Below, in pieces: positions 1-12,990 of a stretch of DNA of 64,000 nucleotides. Under the pieces are notes generated by a model. The model had not been told where the DNA came from. It ran no database searches and saw only the letters and a list, made by a program, of their open reading frames with translations. Numbering within the stretch: the first letter of the stretch is position 1; every line of letters begins with the position of its first letter. Source of the DNA: Nageia nagi. Lineage: Eukaryota > Pinophyta. The DNA is taken from assembly GCA_050084985.1 (NCBI GenBank), contig JBITNC010000001.1:97464001-97528000 (forward strand), in the 5' to 3' direction. Both the position numbers and the translations under genes were made by a program.

Positions 1-1983
1 CTCTCCCCTCCCTAATGGAAATGATTAAGTAGTAGAAAATGGGTTCCAAAACCCATGGTATATCGACCATAAGGTAAAATATCTAATTATCCATTCATTC
101 ATTATGTTCCATGGATCTAAAAATTCTTTTAACACATACCTAGTGCCCTCCTTAATCAAAATTTCACCTTCAGCAAAGAAAGCATCAAGTTTTGATTACT
201 TTTCCTTTTCAATTGGGAAGAGCAATTAGATCCATGCTTTCTTTATTTAACCAATTTGATTTCATCCATTTCCTAATTAAATCAATACCTAGTTGAATTC
301 CTACAAATCAACTTATTAGAGTATTTTTGTATCTATCCGATTCTCCCCCACTATTATCTTTGGGACTACAATCCTAGCTTCATTATCCATAATCTTTGTT
401 TTTAATATAATCTTGATTTCTTTCATCAGTTCTTCTCTATCATAATTGAATATGTTAATCCATTTTTTGGTGAGCTTTTTACTAGTTTTCTATTTGACCC
501 TTTTTCATTCCCCCTTAGGAATTGCTCGATCGCATTACAACTATGGTTTGTTCTTCCTATTTTATAATTTTGAATACATTCTTTCATAAAATTAAGTAAT
601 GATAATATAAACATTTTGAAGATTGAAATTGGTATAAGGGTGGCCCCTCCTAATCCATGGGGATTAAGCTTCTTCCATTTTGTATCAAATATTCTTCTTT
701 GTTTAGTATTACTAGAGGAAATATTCCTTTGAAATAATTATCATTATGATAACCCTAAAGACATATCATGTGTCTCATTGGTAATCAACCAATCTTATGG
801 AATCTCAAAAGTAGGAATTTCATTATTTTTAACTTCCAAAGCCACCTATGGTTTTCTTCACTAGTAATGGATAAGATACACCCCTTTTGTATTTTTCTTA
901 TATCTAGTTTGATAAATGTGGGTAACTAGAAAAGGATGAGTATATTATATATATAGAAAAACTTGGAGGTTGATTATGAGAATTTTTTTATCAAGCTTCA
1001 TTATTAGTGATGCTAGACAAACACCCTTCACATCACTTATGAATATAAAGGTTGGATTTATTTCCTACCCATAAATCTTATTATTAAAGAGTGTGTTATT
1101 TATCTAAGGGGAAGGCAAACAGCATATGGATGAATCAAGAAGAGAGTATTTGATGTTGAATTTTATTCTTAAATTTTTATTCACCTATATATTATTTAAA
1201 TAAATGATTCAACTTTGTGTATATTAAGCTTGTAAATACATCTATTTATATTATGCATATCATAATAAAAGTTAGGAATTAACTCTAAACAAAATGAGCA
1301 TTCAATTTATATTATCTTTATAATAAATCTTGAGCTAAGAAGGGGAATGAAAATATACAATAATTTAAAATGAAATTAATGGCAATAGGATTCAAAAGAA
1401 CATAGGACATAGAAAATAATCACTTAAGCCTATTTTTGAATAGTATCCAACTACTTTTGAGTGTCATGTTCATTCCTATGAGTCTTAAAAGGATATTTTT
1501 CTATTTATTGTATCTCATGATTGATAAAGGGAGTATTAATATGAAAATAACCCACTTAATATAAATAAAAAATGAGATTATGATAATTAAATCTAAAAAT
1601 ATGGCTCACCCCATAATCCTCTTTAATAATCAACCCTTAGATATGGGTCACTCTTATAAATAGTTGGGTATCAACATTTTTTTGGTATTAGTACTAGAGG
1701 TTTTAAGTTCCTTAAACTTGTACAAAATTAGATTGTAAAACAACCTGTGTAAGCATTGTTTGTTGCATAGCTTGCCTAAAACAACTTACTAGCTTATAAA
1801 GCATAGAATCTTAAAACACAAATAAAAGAAGCCCAAAACATACAATTTAACTATTGATTTTTTCCTTCATCTTATATGACTCTCCTTTATCCCTTTCACC
1901 AACCTACCTTAAGAATTCAACTAAGGTCCTAATGTGGAAAACCTACTCTATTCCCAGTAAGTTCATTTATGTCATTATGGTAT
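1..1983. other. AT-rich sequence with no recognised gene
   Basis: I read both strands and saw only short open stretches broken by stops. There is no domain motif, LTR end, PBS or tandem array that I can support. It is probably old decayed repeat DNA, but that is inference. Confidence 0.4.
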
Positions 1984-3860
1984 GCAATGTGCGTGATAAG
2001 TCTAAAAGTATCTTGTGGTTTATTATGAACTTATTAACTATGAACTTCAAAGTTTCTACTATCGACTCATCCTCTTTCTTAGATATAACCCCTAGAGGGG
2101 TACATATTCTATTAACAACCTTCTCCATGAACTCTTTGAAGGAATTAGTTCTACACTAATCCTCAAGGTCCAAGACTATAGGAAACTTAATCATTCAACA
2201 TCTACAAGCTAATAACACCATTCACACAAGATAACACCAATATAAGTGGTTACTCCCTCCTTGGGAGTACATCCACAACTAGATCTCAATTCTCAAACTA
2301 TGCACCCTCTTACTACAATTCCTTTCTCTCCTACACAAACTAGTAGAGTAATATTACTCAAAATCTAAGTGATATTACAAGAGGAGAAGCCCTCTATTTA
2401 TAGCATGAGAGCACCTCCATAACCTCCCTTTAACCAAGGGTAAGGTTAGGGTTACAATAAATATATTACCTAACTTTAACCTACCAACTAACCACATGGT
2501 AAGGTCAAATTTTACATAATAAAGAATTCAATTAATCCCTTAAGGTATCTAAATATCCTTTAAGTGATTAATTGAATTTACATGGAGTTTAGATATTCAC
2601 AATATTTCATTACAAACTCTAACACTCTTGTGGATCTAGTACCTCCTTAGATGATGTTACCTCCATTGCCTCTTTCACGTTTTGTACTTTGCTTGCCTCC
2701 TCTTCCACCTCTTGTACTTTTTTTTGCATTTTTTTCCTATGTTTCCTTCTTAATCCCTTATTCATAGTTGATAGTTCTACCAACTCAGAATCCTCCTCAT
2801 CTAACTTGTCATTGTATTCCACAATATTCTTCTTAACCCTTTTATGAATTCTTATTAACTTATGAAAGCCTTTAGTTGACCCCTACTCCTCCAAAATAAA
2901 AACTTTCCTATTTTTACTATCCTCCTAATCCTCTGACTCTATCACCTCTTCAACTAGCACCTCTTTGCCTTTGGTAGGTTTAGTTCCTTTTTTGTTGACA
3001 CCTAGAACTAACTACATTTGAGAAACCAATGAGCCACTTTTTGTAGGAGTTACCCTCCTTTCTTACCTATCTCCTTCTTTATCATATGACATGTAATCAA
3101 CTTGATTATCCCTTGGCACAAAGGAAAATTTCATTGCGCCATTTTCACCTCCTTGATGGACTTTTTTAGGTCAAAGAACAAGAAGGTTGGAAATTTAATT
3201 GAATCATTATGGTAAATAGAATTTAAAATCATAAAATGAAAGTTGAAAATTTAGTGATACTTACCATTCAAGGTTAGATACTTGATAACCACCTTCACAA
3301 ATCTATCCCAAGGCTTGGGAAGGGACTCACAAGTGATTATAAAATGCATCCAACAAAATGTCTCTTCCCCCTCTAAGAACTTGAATAATTATTCCACTTA
3401 TTTATTTTTGATCTTGTGAATCAATTTTCCAACCTCTAGAAAGCTTGAAACCTTTGTAATAAAATGAGGGAATAGTATAAAATGCATCCCCTCCACATCA
3501 ATTTGATGCCGATTCCATGAATTACTAATTTACCAAATAATTCCTTCATAAAACCATTAAACCACCTAAATAATCAAAACAAACCAAAAGGGTCCTTCAA
3601 TGGGACTATATCCTCTTCCACCAAAAAATAGAGGGTTATTTCTAAACTAGTTCTCCTCCCATCTTTACCCCTTTCAAAATCGAATTCTATAGTAGAACTA
3701 GCCAAATAACCAAATACAAGTTTCTTTTGTAGCATATTCCTTCTTCCTCTTCCATGGATTGAATTATCCTATACTTACACCTATTCTTAGCATAAGAAAT
3801 ATTTCTCATTGAAGTATTCTCTCCCATGCAAGGTGGTAATAACCAATAGTTAGCAATCCA
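1984..3860 (-). pseudogene. Unidentified coding relic, Lys/Glu-rich, split by a solo LTR
   Basis: Reading leftward on the minus strand, open stretches succeed one another from about 3860. A first part includes a NTSMRNISYAKNRCK-like segment near 3800 and a hydrophobic stretch. It is followed by a strongly charged, probably coiled-coil part (2619-2822, ending in a KVQEVEEEASKVQNVKEA-like run). A final part at 1984-2136 contains STVETLKF-type sequence. The solo LTR at 2137-2624 separates the last two parts. If the LTR and one TSD copy are ignored, the frame runs straight across the junction, so the LTR landed in sequence that was still open. Stops and frame changes elsewhere show it is now dead. 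I do not recognise the family. The charged C-terminal tail recalls the tail of the PMD-like relic near 51.1-51.4 kb, but I cannot show homology. Confidence 0.35.
2137..2624 (-). mobile_element. Solo LTR of the COPIA-1 family (TSD CTCTT)
   Basis: This 488-bp block matches, in reverse orientation, the 489-bp LTR of COPIA-1 over its whole length. It starts TGAAGGAATTAG and ends CTCTAACA on the plus strand. It keeps the TATA region (CTATTTATAG near 2394), the segment reading TTGGGAGTACATCCACAAC, and the CCTAACC/GGTTAGG block. The flanks are CTCTT at 2132-2136 and CTCTT at 2625-2629, a clean 5-bp TSD. There is no PBS, internal region or second LTR next to it, so it is a solo LTR left by LTR-LTR recombination. 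Confidence 0.93.
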
Positions 3861-6800
3861 TGCTAATACCTATAATTATTAAATAAGCCTTGATCCCAAA
3901 AATCATGACTTTAAAAAGGGGTGGATCAAAAGTTGTATGTCAACATAATAATAAACTAAATTAGAATTTAAGAGTTGAAAAAAGAACATCTATTAGATGG
4001 AAGGTTTTTTATGGTCTAGGAAATAAGTGTAAAAATGGACTTTAGAATTAGTATAAAAAGAGAACTTTTTTGTTTCCTTGTAAATCTAGAATACTCTATG
4101 GTTGTAAAGTCTAGGGTGGAAGCATTTTTTGACAAACTTCGAATAAAATTGAATAAATTTTAAAATAATTTATCCTTTTGACTTCAAAATTAAGTATAAC
4201 ACATCGTACCCTACCCTTATCATGGAAGTTGGTTTACTCCCTATTAAAAGTGAAGCATTAAAATGATATATATTATACAATTATAATATAAAAAATTTAT
4301 ATCACCTTATATTATTAGTACTTTCCCAAGAAACTTTTTCCTTCTCATCAATGCATTAGAAGAGCTTAGCTAAAAGGTTTTGATAAGTGGCTTGATTTTT
4401 GGGGCTTACAAATAACCTTCTATATGCCAATTAGAATTTGCAACAAATTAAGAATTCAAAATTTTACAATATAAATTAAGTATCAAAATTTTACTAAAAA
4501 ATATTAACTCAAAATTAAAAAACACTATATTATTATAAAATAAACTTGTGATTGCAAAATTAAGAACTAATTATCACAAACTATATACCGAAATTGGTAG
4601 GTGGATAATATCGAAAATACCTTGGGATAAAAGAATTTGTAATTTGTAACCTAAATGCCATATATAATGAGACTCATTTTCTATTTCTTTGTCCACTCTA
4701 CAAATACATTAATAAACCTACAAAGGTATTTGTTATTACAACTTGATCTATGAATTCTTCAACCAAGATAACCAAAATAGGCTTGGTAATTTTATTATAC
4801 AACTTAATTATGTGAAAATAATCATTCAAATATTTAATTTATATATTTTTATTCTTGATAAATTTTGATAGATCCTACAAACCATTGGGTTTAAAATGAC
4901 ATTGAAATACTTATCTATCTATCTAATTGGGCATTTAGCCAATTGAATCATGGAGGTTGAAGATAGAGTCTTTTCCTCTTCACTTTCCCTCATCTCTACC
5001 TTCATTTATATAAGATAAGTATCCTATTATATTTGGAGATCATATTTCAAGGGTCAATACTTATCATAATGAGTCATTAATGAAAATATGGAATCTCATA
5101 TATCCCTTATCTTTTATACTTATTTAGGCTTAGAGATCAATATCAATAAGACATATGTCCAATTATCTTTCTATTAAATGTAATAATCTTATCCTTCTAA
5201 TACAAATAAAATATCTATCCTTAAATCCAAGGTTAAGATTTACCTAGAGAGAGGTTGAAATTTTTTGTTTTATCCCTCATCCATATCTTCATAATCTTAC
5301 AATAATATTATCATTTAAAGTGGATCAACTATTTATTTATGGATATGATGAAACTAGAATTAGGGATGTCTTTAAGTCTACCATCCACCCATGAATAAAT
5401 CATATGGAGGATTTATCTAAAATCCAACTATCAAAGAAGAATCAATCAAAGGAATATTTTTTTGTTCATTTAATTTTATTATTTATAAAAATTGGATTCT
5501 AATAATGACCTCCTTTAAATTTCAATTCCTTATGGGACAAACAACTCCTCATCTATGTCACAGATTTTTCCATCTTATTCACTATATTTGTTTTGATGGT
5601 TGGTCCTAAAATATACTCCTTATACATTATTATTCAAGTTTAAAATAAAACATAAATAATAATATAACTATAAAATGAGATTTCTTCATTTCAGTAGGTT
5701 CCCTTACAGGTAAACTTCAAAAGATGATTATATCTTATCATTAATTATTTATGGAATCAAAATGAAATTTTGGATGTATAAATAAATTGAATAGATAGAA
5801 GGACATTCATACAATGATAGGAAAATGTAGTTGGTAGAGAGTTATTGAAAAATCAATATTTAATAGTTGTGTTATTTCAAGTTAATCCCAATTACTTGTT
5901 ATTAGTTGGAAAAGAAAGCATTGTTGTTGGTATTCTATTTATTATTCATTGATAAATAGGGAAAGATGAAGATTATTCATATTAATAATTTCATTTAGAT
6001 TAATAACAAGTACTTAAGGTAGGTCATCCTAGAGTACACCTAAAGATAACATCTCATGCCAAATCCTTTTCAATGGACTTTACGTATATAACTAAGAGTG
6101 TAATGACCAAGAGTGAAAATAAATACTTTTGGGGAATAAGGCTTCATTTGTGGATAACTCTTATTTAAAGATCATAAAATTCATATTGATTGAAGTTTTG
6201 TATCCATTGCTAGTTCACCATCATGCTTGCAACTTAATTTATTATTATGTGCATATACATACAAGTAATCTAAGGGTTTTATGTTATGATTTAGAATAAA
6301 TTAACTTATAGATTTTGTTGGTACAATTCCCAAACTAGTAATTAGTATAGTTTATATCAATCAATATACTAATATCTTTCTAAGATTACTACAATTATCA
6401 AATTTTATAACTAGTATGTAATTACATTAGAGGATTCTTCCTTGATCCTTTTGCATCTAGTTTGTTATTCTCAGATAATTAAGTTATTAGTGAATGTTGT
6501 TAAATGTGAATAATATAAAGAGTATATTATTGATAACCTTTTATAGTTTTACCTATAAATAAATTAGTAGTCTATATTAGTAAAAATAATTATAAATATA
6601 TTTAAAATTATCATAATATTAACCACTTAGATACATACAACCTTCAAATACTTGTACTTTTACTTTTCTAGTCTCTCTATAACTTCACTTCTCTAGAATT
6701 TGCAATTTGACAACTTAGGTATGGTTTCTATAGTCTAGGATAGACTATAGAAAAGGAAGGAGAATGTAAGTTTATACTGTAAAAGAACTAACTATATAAA

Positions 6801-7198
6801 TTATTACATCATCAATAATACACAACCAAAAATATGTAACATCCTAATCTACCTATGCAACCATCTTCAGGTTGTGTACTATAACCCCTATATGGGATTA
6901 TGGTTACATTGCCCCACTCAATATATAAGGATATTGATAGTCCTAGAATGCGACAAAATTTATTGAAATGATCTCATTCAAGATATTTATTGAATATTTT
7001 TTTTTATTTATCTATGATAGGATAATATTTCACTTGTTTATTAAAAACTTTCAATTCTCAAATGTGAAGCTAGACTTAGTGTTATCCTTATTTTTATTTA
7101 ATACATTAATATTTGTAAACACTTAGACAAAATATGATTAAATTCTATATTTTATGTAAACATAAATAGGTAAAAAATAATAATTGAGGGGATTTGAA
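3861..7198. other. Gene-free AT-rich DNA
   Basis: No supported gene or element boundary was found on either strand. There are many poly-A/T runs and stop codons in all frames. Two short near-repeated phrases occur around 6840-6900 but have no clear structure. It may include the untranscribed 5' flank of the LINE that begins at about 7199. Confidence 0.4.
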
Positions 7199-8750
7199 AT
7201 GGAAGAAATCAACGAAGAGTTGGAAGATGGAGTAGAGGGTGCTTACAAGGAGGAAGCAAGTGACAATGGAGGGGGAACACAAGAAGGTCATCTTCAGGGA
7301 AGGAGTTTGAAAAGGATAGAGGATATTAAGCTAATGTATATATCCAAGGTGGTAACAACATAAACAAAGGTGAGATGCCCCTCATAAAACCTCCTAATGG
7401 AGAGGGCCCATCAACTATAGCTCCTAAAAGATGAACATGGGCCCAAGTCATTCAAGATGCAAATCAAAAATCAATAAAAATAAATTTTAATATTATAGTG
7501 ACTAATGGAAAACTGGATATCCCTTTGGAAATAATAACTATGAATCTAATGGAAAGGGCTTTCAACATATTGGGGAAGTTTCCTAGTCCTAAACCAAACA
7601 TTGACTTTTTTAGGGAATGGGTTTTCTAACAATGGAAGATAAAGGGAAGGGTGGATATTGTAACCATGCCTAATGGCTTTTTCATGTTCAATATTATTTT
7701 CAAATAAGACACAAAAAATATTATAGAAGGTGGTACCTAGATATTTGGTAGGAGGTCTCTAGCTTTACATAAGTGGGATATTGATTTCAATCCTAGAAAG
7801 CAAAGAATTTACAAGGTCTTAGTGTTGGCAAGGATCTCTAACCTCCCATTTCATTTTTGGCATGTTTAAATTTTTGAAGAGTATAACCAAAGGTATGGGG
7901 GATTCTTTTACAATTGAAATGGAAACTTGAGCTAATTCATGAATGGTTTTTGGTAATTTTTTGTAAATGTGGATGTTGAAGCAAATCTACCTCAAATAAT
8001 TGACTTAATATCTAATGTTAGTGAGTGGAAATAACATATTGAATATGAAAACACACCCAAGAAACATGATCACTATAAGGAGAAAGGACAATCTCTATTT
8101 GGTGCCAAAAAAAAGAAGAGGTTTCAACATCCAAAAAAAGTATTGTAAAAGAAGTAAATGCAAGGGGTTCTTAACTAAGCTCCCAATACAATTGTGAATG
8201 CACAAGAGTAAAACCAAGATAGCCCAAGAAAATTGCATGATCTATAATAATAATTTACTTCAAATAATCCCATTAACATATTTTAGGAAGAAAAGGAACC
8301 ACTAATCAATTAAATGTTTATAATAATGATGGAGGCAAGGGATGATATGGAGCCTAAATTCTAAAGATAGTAACACAAAGGAGAAGAACATTGAGGGATT
8401 GTAATATACTCCTCTTATAGAATACATAATTCCTGATACAAGAGGAAATGAAGTTGGAAATACCCAATGAGTTTTTAAGAGGGTACCCAAGACTCAACTT
8501 TCTCAAGGACAACATAAAATGGTAGAGACATCTAAACCTAAAAAGAAACTAAAGACTTTAGATCCCTCTTTACCAGTGTTTTCTCAACCCCTAGAGCACT
8601 CAATTATGGAGATTCAATTTGCTAGTAACCAAGGATTTACTTTGAGTTCATCCTTATAATTACTTTAATTTTGTACAAGAGGAAGAGTGTCTAACCATTC
8701 CTAGCTAGGTTACTCAAAACCAAAAGAAGTTGGTACAATATATGTTGAAA
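7199..8750 (+). pseudogene. LINE ORF1 relic (DUF4283-type)
   Basis: The ATG at 7199 opens an acidic N-terminus (MEEINEELEDG-like). The recognisable core is at about 7560-7910: a segment of the FxxxWVSxxWKIKGRVDIV type, then PNGFFMFN, GGTWIFGRRSLALHKW and VLARISNLPFHFW. This is the order of conserved blocks in DUF4283 of plant LINE ORF1 proteins, which bind the LINE RNA as part of the ribonucleoprotein. In-frame stops, for example just after the WVF segment, show loss of function. No zinc knuckle could be read after it. Confidence 0.75.
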
Positions 8751-9039
8751 ATCATCCAATGGGTAGACCTATAGATGAAGAGATTGAAAAGAGGGAAACT
8801 AAGGAAGCCATAGAAAAAGTTTCAAAAATCATCTTAGAAGTAGGTGAATAGAAGAGGTTTTCTTCCTTTGAAGTGATATGTGATACCAAAGAGTATTTTG
8901 TTTCTAGAATAAAAGTTATTAAGATTAATATTGAGATTGTCAAGAACTTTATTTGGAGGGATGATGAATATTTTCCAAGTCCCTCTTTGCAAAGATTGTG
9001 TGGCCTTATAAGTCTTTGGTACCCTTCCAAGGTATAAGG

Positions 9040-12000
9040 TAGATTAATTATGGCTAATGATATATTTTTTTATGGACTTTTTTTAGTATATAAAGGAGAT
9101 CAACTTTCGATAGTTACAAATATGTATGGTCCAAATATACTAGTTGGTATGAATACCCTATGGAATAATCCTTAATTTATGAGAGAAACATTTTTAAGAA
9201 TACAATGGATTTAAGTATATGATTTTAACATGCCCTTATATCCCTTTGATAAAAAAGGAGTAATTGAAACCTTCTATGAAAGTATGAGAGATTTTGATAA
9301 TTTCCTTAACTTGAATGGATTAATGGATGTTGGTTTTCACAAAGCTAAATATAATTGAACCAATGATTGCTTAGGATGTCAATTGATTCAATTTTGATTA
9401 GACAGATTCTTGATTTCTCAAGATAGCTTCATCATATTTGGAGACTCCTCCTTAATGACCTACCTTAAAATTAGATTTGATCACAATCCCTTAGTTTAGG
9501 AGTCAATGGAACAATGGAGGTAGTTAAATGCTCCTTTTAGATTTGAGAAAATGTGGCTTACTCACAAAATCTTAAAGGAGAACATACATAATTGGTGGAA
9601 TTAGCAATTCATATGACACAAAATGGCATGTGTGGCTAAGAAGCTATGTTTAAAAATAAATAAATTTAAAGGTGTAGAATAGAGAGGTTTTTGGAAATGT
9701 CTCTAGATGAAAGAAGATTTGCAACTTCAAATCCTTTAGATACAAGAGGCCTTATAGGTCCATATTTTTATAGGGGAGTTAAGGTCAAAAGAAAATATGC
9801 TCCTTCGCGAGTGGCATAATGCCATTTATCAGGAGGAGACTCTCTAGCATTATAATTCTAGATATCTTTGGTTGAAAGATGGAGATAGGAATACCAAATA
9901 TTTTCATGTATCTACCTTATGAAATCAAAGCTACAATAGGATAAAGGAGATTTCTTTCCTAGATGGGATAATATCTAAGGTCTTATTTGAATAAGGGAGA
10001 AAGCCATTTCATTCTTTATGAATCTTCTTAGCTCAAACAAAGTGATGGATGATAATGTAGCCTCAAATATTCTTAATAATATTTCTAAATGAGTACAACA
10101 CAAATGAATCAATTTCTGGGCAATAAATTTTATGAATATGAAGTCAAAAGAGCAATATTTGAATGATGAAAAATCCCCTATCCCTAATGATTTTCCTACC
10201 TACTTCTTTCTTATATTCTAGAATATAGTTAAAGCAAAAATAGTATAAATTGTTTAAGAATTTCAAGACTCAATATATTCACTAGGATGTAAACTCCAAA
10301 TTCATAGCTCTAATTCCCAAGATTCTAAGTGCAAACTCTTTTAGGAAATTTTGACCCATTAGCCTTTGTAATACTCTCTACAAGATAGTTTCAAAAGTGT
10401 TAGCTAATAAAATCAAATTTGTTCTCCCTTTCCTCATTGATGCTCATCAAGGGGTATTTGTTAATGGGGAGAAATGTCTTGATGGGATCATAACAATTCA
10501 TGAGGTTATCCACTCTATTTTAAAATCAAGAAAGTAGGGTATGCTCTTAAAGTTTGACATCTTGAAGGTATATGATAGAGTCATTTGGGACTTATTTTTG
10601 AGGATTTTAAGAGAATTTAGTTTTAATGAAAATTAGATTTCCATAATCAATACTTGTGTCTTCACTGTTATGAACTTTTTACTTGTGAATGGAGAAGTTG
10701 CAAGTTATTTGTTGAGAAAATGAGGTCTTCAACTAGGGGATCTACTCTTCCCATTCCTCTTTAGCATTATTACTCAAGCATTAGGGAGAAGATTTTAGGA
10801 AGCCACTTGATATAGTTTAATAGAAGTAGTTAAACCTTCCTCTATCTCCCAATCAAATTCCTACCAATAATTTATGGATGAAACAATTATGTCAACAAGG
10901 TATTTGGTCCCCTAAGATTGTATCATCAAAGAGATTATAGATTTTTTGAAAAAGAAGTGGGGTAGAAAGTGAAATACAAAAAAAAGGAAGCTTTATTGTA
11001 TCAACATGATAAGACTTATATAGAATATAATTACAAGGATTATTTACTATGTTTTTCATGAAGAATTCCTTGCAACTTACCTTGGTGTGCCTCTTGTTAA
11101 AGGAAGGATGAAAGAAAACTTGTGTAACCCTATATTGGAGAGGGTTTCTAAGAAATTAGAAATATGGAAAGCATATATTTTGATTCAATAATGGAAGGCC
11201 CTATTATTCAAATCAATGTTAAAAACATTCTCATATTCTTCATATCTATTTTTAAACTATGGACCATTATTTGCAAGAAGCTTGAACACATTCAAAGAGA
11301 TTTCCTTTGATTAGGGGTTGAGGAGAAAATGATATTGACTATGGAATATTGTAAGAAGCTATACAATCAAAAATAAGATGGGGTTCTTAGCTCAAGAGAT
11401 TTCAAGAAAATGAATTTGATCCTTATGAATAAGTTGGGTTGAAAAGTGGCCAAGTAATAAAATGTCCCTTGGTTGTGCATTTAAGAGATAAATATATTCA
11501 AAATTATACCTTCCTTAATAAATAATACAAGGGTTGGATCATCCTTTTGGTAAAGTATTCAATAAAATAAATAATTTCTTAAAAGATGAAGAATATGGGC
11601 TACAAGAAATGGTAGGATGATTCAATTCTAGAAGGATACATGGCTACTAGAGGTTCCCCTTTGTAAGTATGATGAGTATGCGAACCTCTACTCACTTGTT
11701 GCCCAATATCTTGGGGATATTGTTGAAGTATACATGGTCCAAGTTGAATGCCTTAAGAAATGGAAAGATATTTGATTAGAATTTCTATCTAAGGTTCTTC
11801 AAGATAATCTAACAACACTAAATAGATTATTTAGGATTTATATCATAAGACCCCAACTAGACTATTTTGTTTAGCAATACTAGAATAATGGTGAGTACTT
11901 AATAAGATCAAGGTACTTTCTTGCAAAGGATAATACCAAGGTTTGGCCTCCTTTGAAGAGAGTTTATGTGAATAAAGTAATCTCCAAGGTAGCCATCTTT

Positions 12001-12990
12001 GCATGGTTAACTATGAAGGATAAGATCTTAACTTTAGATCATTTATAGGAAAAAATATTTTATCTTCCTAATAGATATGCTCTATGCAATAATTTTAAAG
12101 AATCAATTAATCATCTCATGGTTAGTTACTTGTTTACATAGTTAGTAGCTAACCCTATTATTAGTAATTTCATAATTTCTTAGACTATGTTGAATTTAGT
12201 CTATGATTTGAGCTTATGGTGGGGAGGGGGATTTCCTTCACTAGTAAATGAATAAAAAAGATTTGGCAATCAGCTCTCCATCACTTTTGTTTGGGAATTT
12301 GGAAGGAGCATAATAATAGAAAATTTAAGAAGAATAGAAAAAAGGAATATAGCATGTCCATTAATATTTTTATCTTTCCTTTGGAGAATATATAAACTAT
12401 CATGTTCAAAAGGGTTAGGGAGATGGTTACTAAGGAAGAAATTTTAAAAAATTGGAGACTCATTGCAAAGAATGATATACCAAAATCACTAAGAAATGAT
12501 GTGAAGTGGAAACTGCTAAATATAGGATAACTTAAGCTCAAATTTGATTGAGATTATAAAGGTAACCCAGAGGTAATGGGTGCAAGAGAAGTGATTAGAG
12601 ATCATAAAGGTTGTATTATGGAGGCCTTTGATGAACCATTAATGTAACAAAATAATCACTTTACAAAGGCCTAGATAGTGTTTAAAGGAGTAACCACATT
12701 GAAATAGATGGATCAAGGTAAGGTTATCATGGAGGGAGAATCAATATTATAAACAATCTAAAATGAATTGCTTCAATCTCTTGGAATATTAAGGAAATGA
12801 TGATTTAAAAGCTAGGAGGATCCTCGATTGAATGGAGAATGTGATGGTGCATCATGCATTCAAGGATGATAATTTGATGATGAATGGCCTAGATAGCATG
12901 GGTATTTTTTCTTTTGATTATATGGAATGGGAAATTTATTTCCCTATCAACATTCACTTCCTTTCCTATAAGTATTTGGATGCATTATAT
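9040..12990 (+). pseudogene. LINE ORF2 relic: endonuclease, reverse transcriptase, RNase H
   Basis: Endonuclease: VTNMYGPN near 9115, a DFNMPL block near 9220, LNGLMDVGF near 9310, LDRFLIS near 9400, an (F)DHNPLV block near 9480 and PFRFEKMWL near 9535. Reverse transcriptase: the spaced blocks FIALIPK near 10300, LYKIVSKVLANKIK near 10375, a FDIL.VYDRV.W block near 10555 and LLFPFLF near 10740. The FADD-type catalytic box has become FMDETI at about 10873. RNase H: KFDWDYKGNPEVMGA near 12540, where functional proteins have an N-F-D-G start, then an EGES block near 12735. Such an ORF2 nicks target DNA, reverse-transcribes the LINE RNA at the nick and may remove RNA. Dozens of stops and the altered catalytic box make it inactive. 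Confidence 0.83.

Larger units (their letters stand above)
7199..12990 (+). mobile_element. Decayed L1-type LINE with RNase H domain
   Basis: The plus strand carries in order the parts of a plant L1 LINE: an ORF1 with a DUF4283-like nucleic-acid-binding domain (7199-8750), an APE-type endonuclease (about 9040-9600), a reverse transcriptase (about 10130-11150) and a C-terminal RNase H (about 12535-12960). Stops and frameshifts break every domain, so it is a fossil. I could not define the 5' UTR, poly-A tail or target-site duplication. The domain order is that of the RNase-H-bearing plant L1 clade. Confidence 0.85.
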
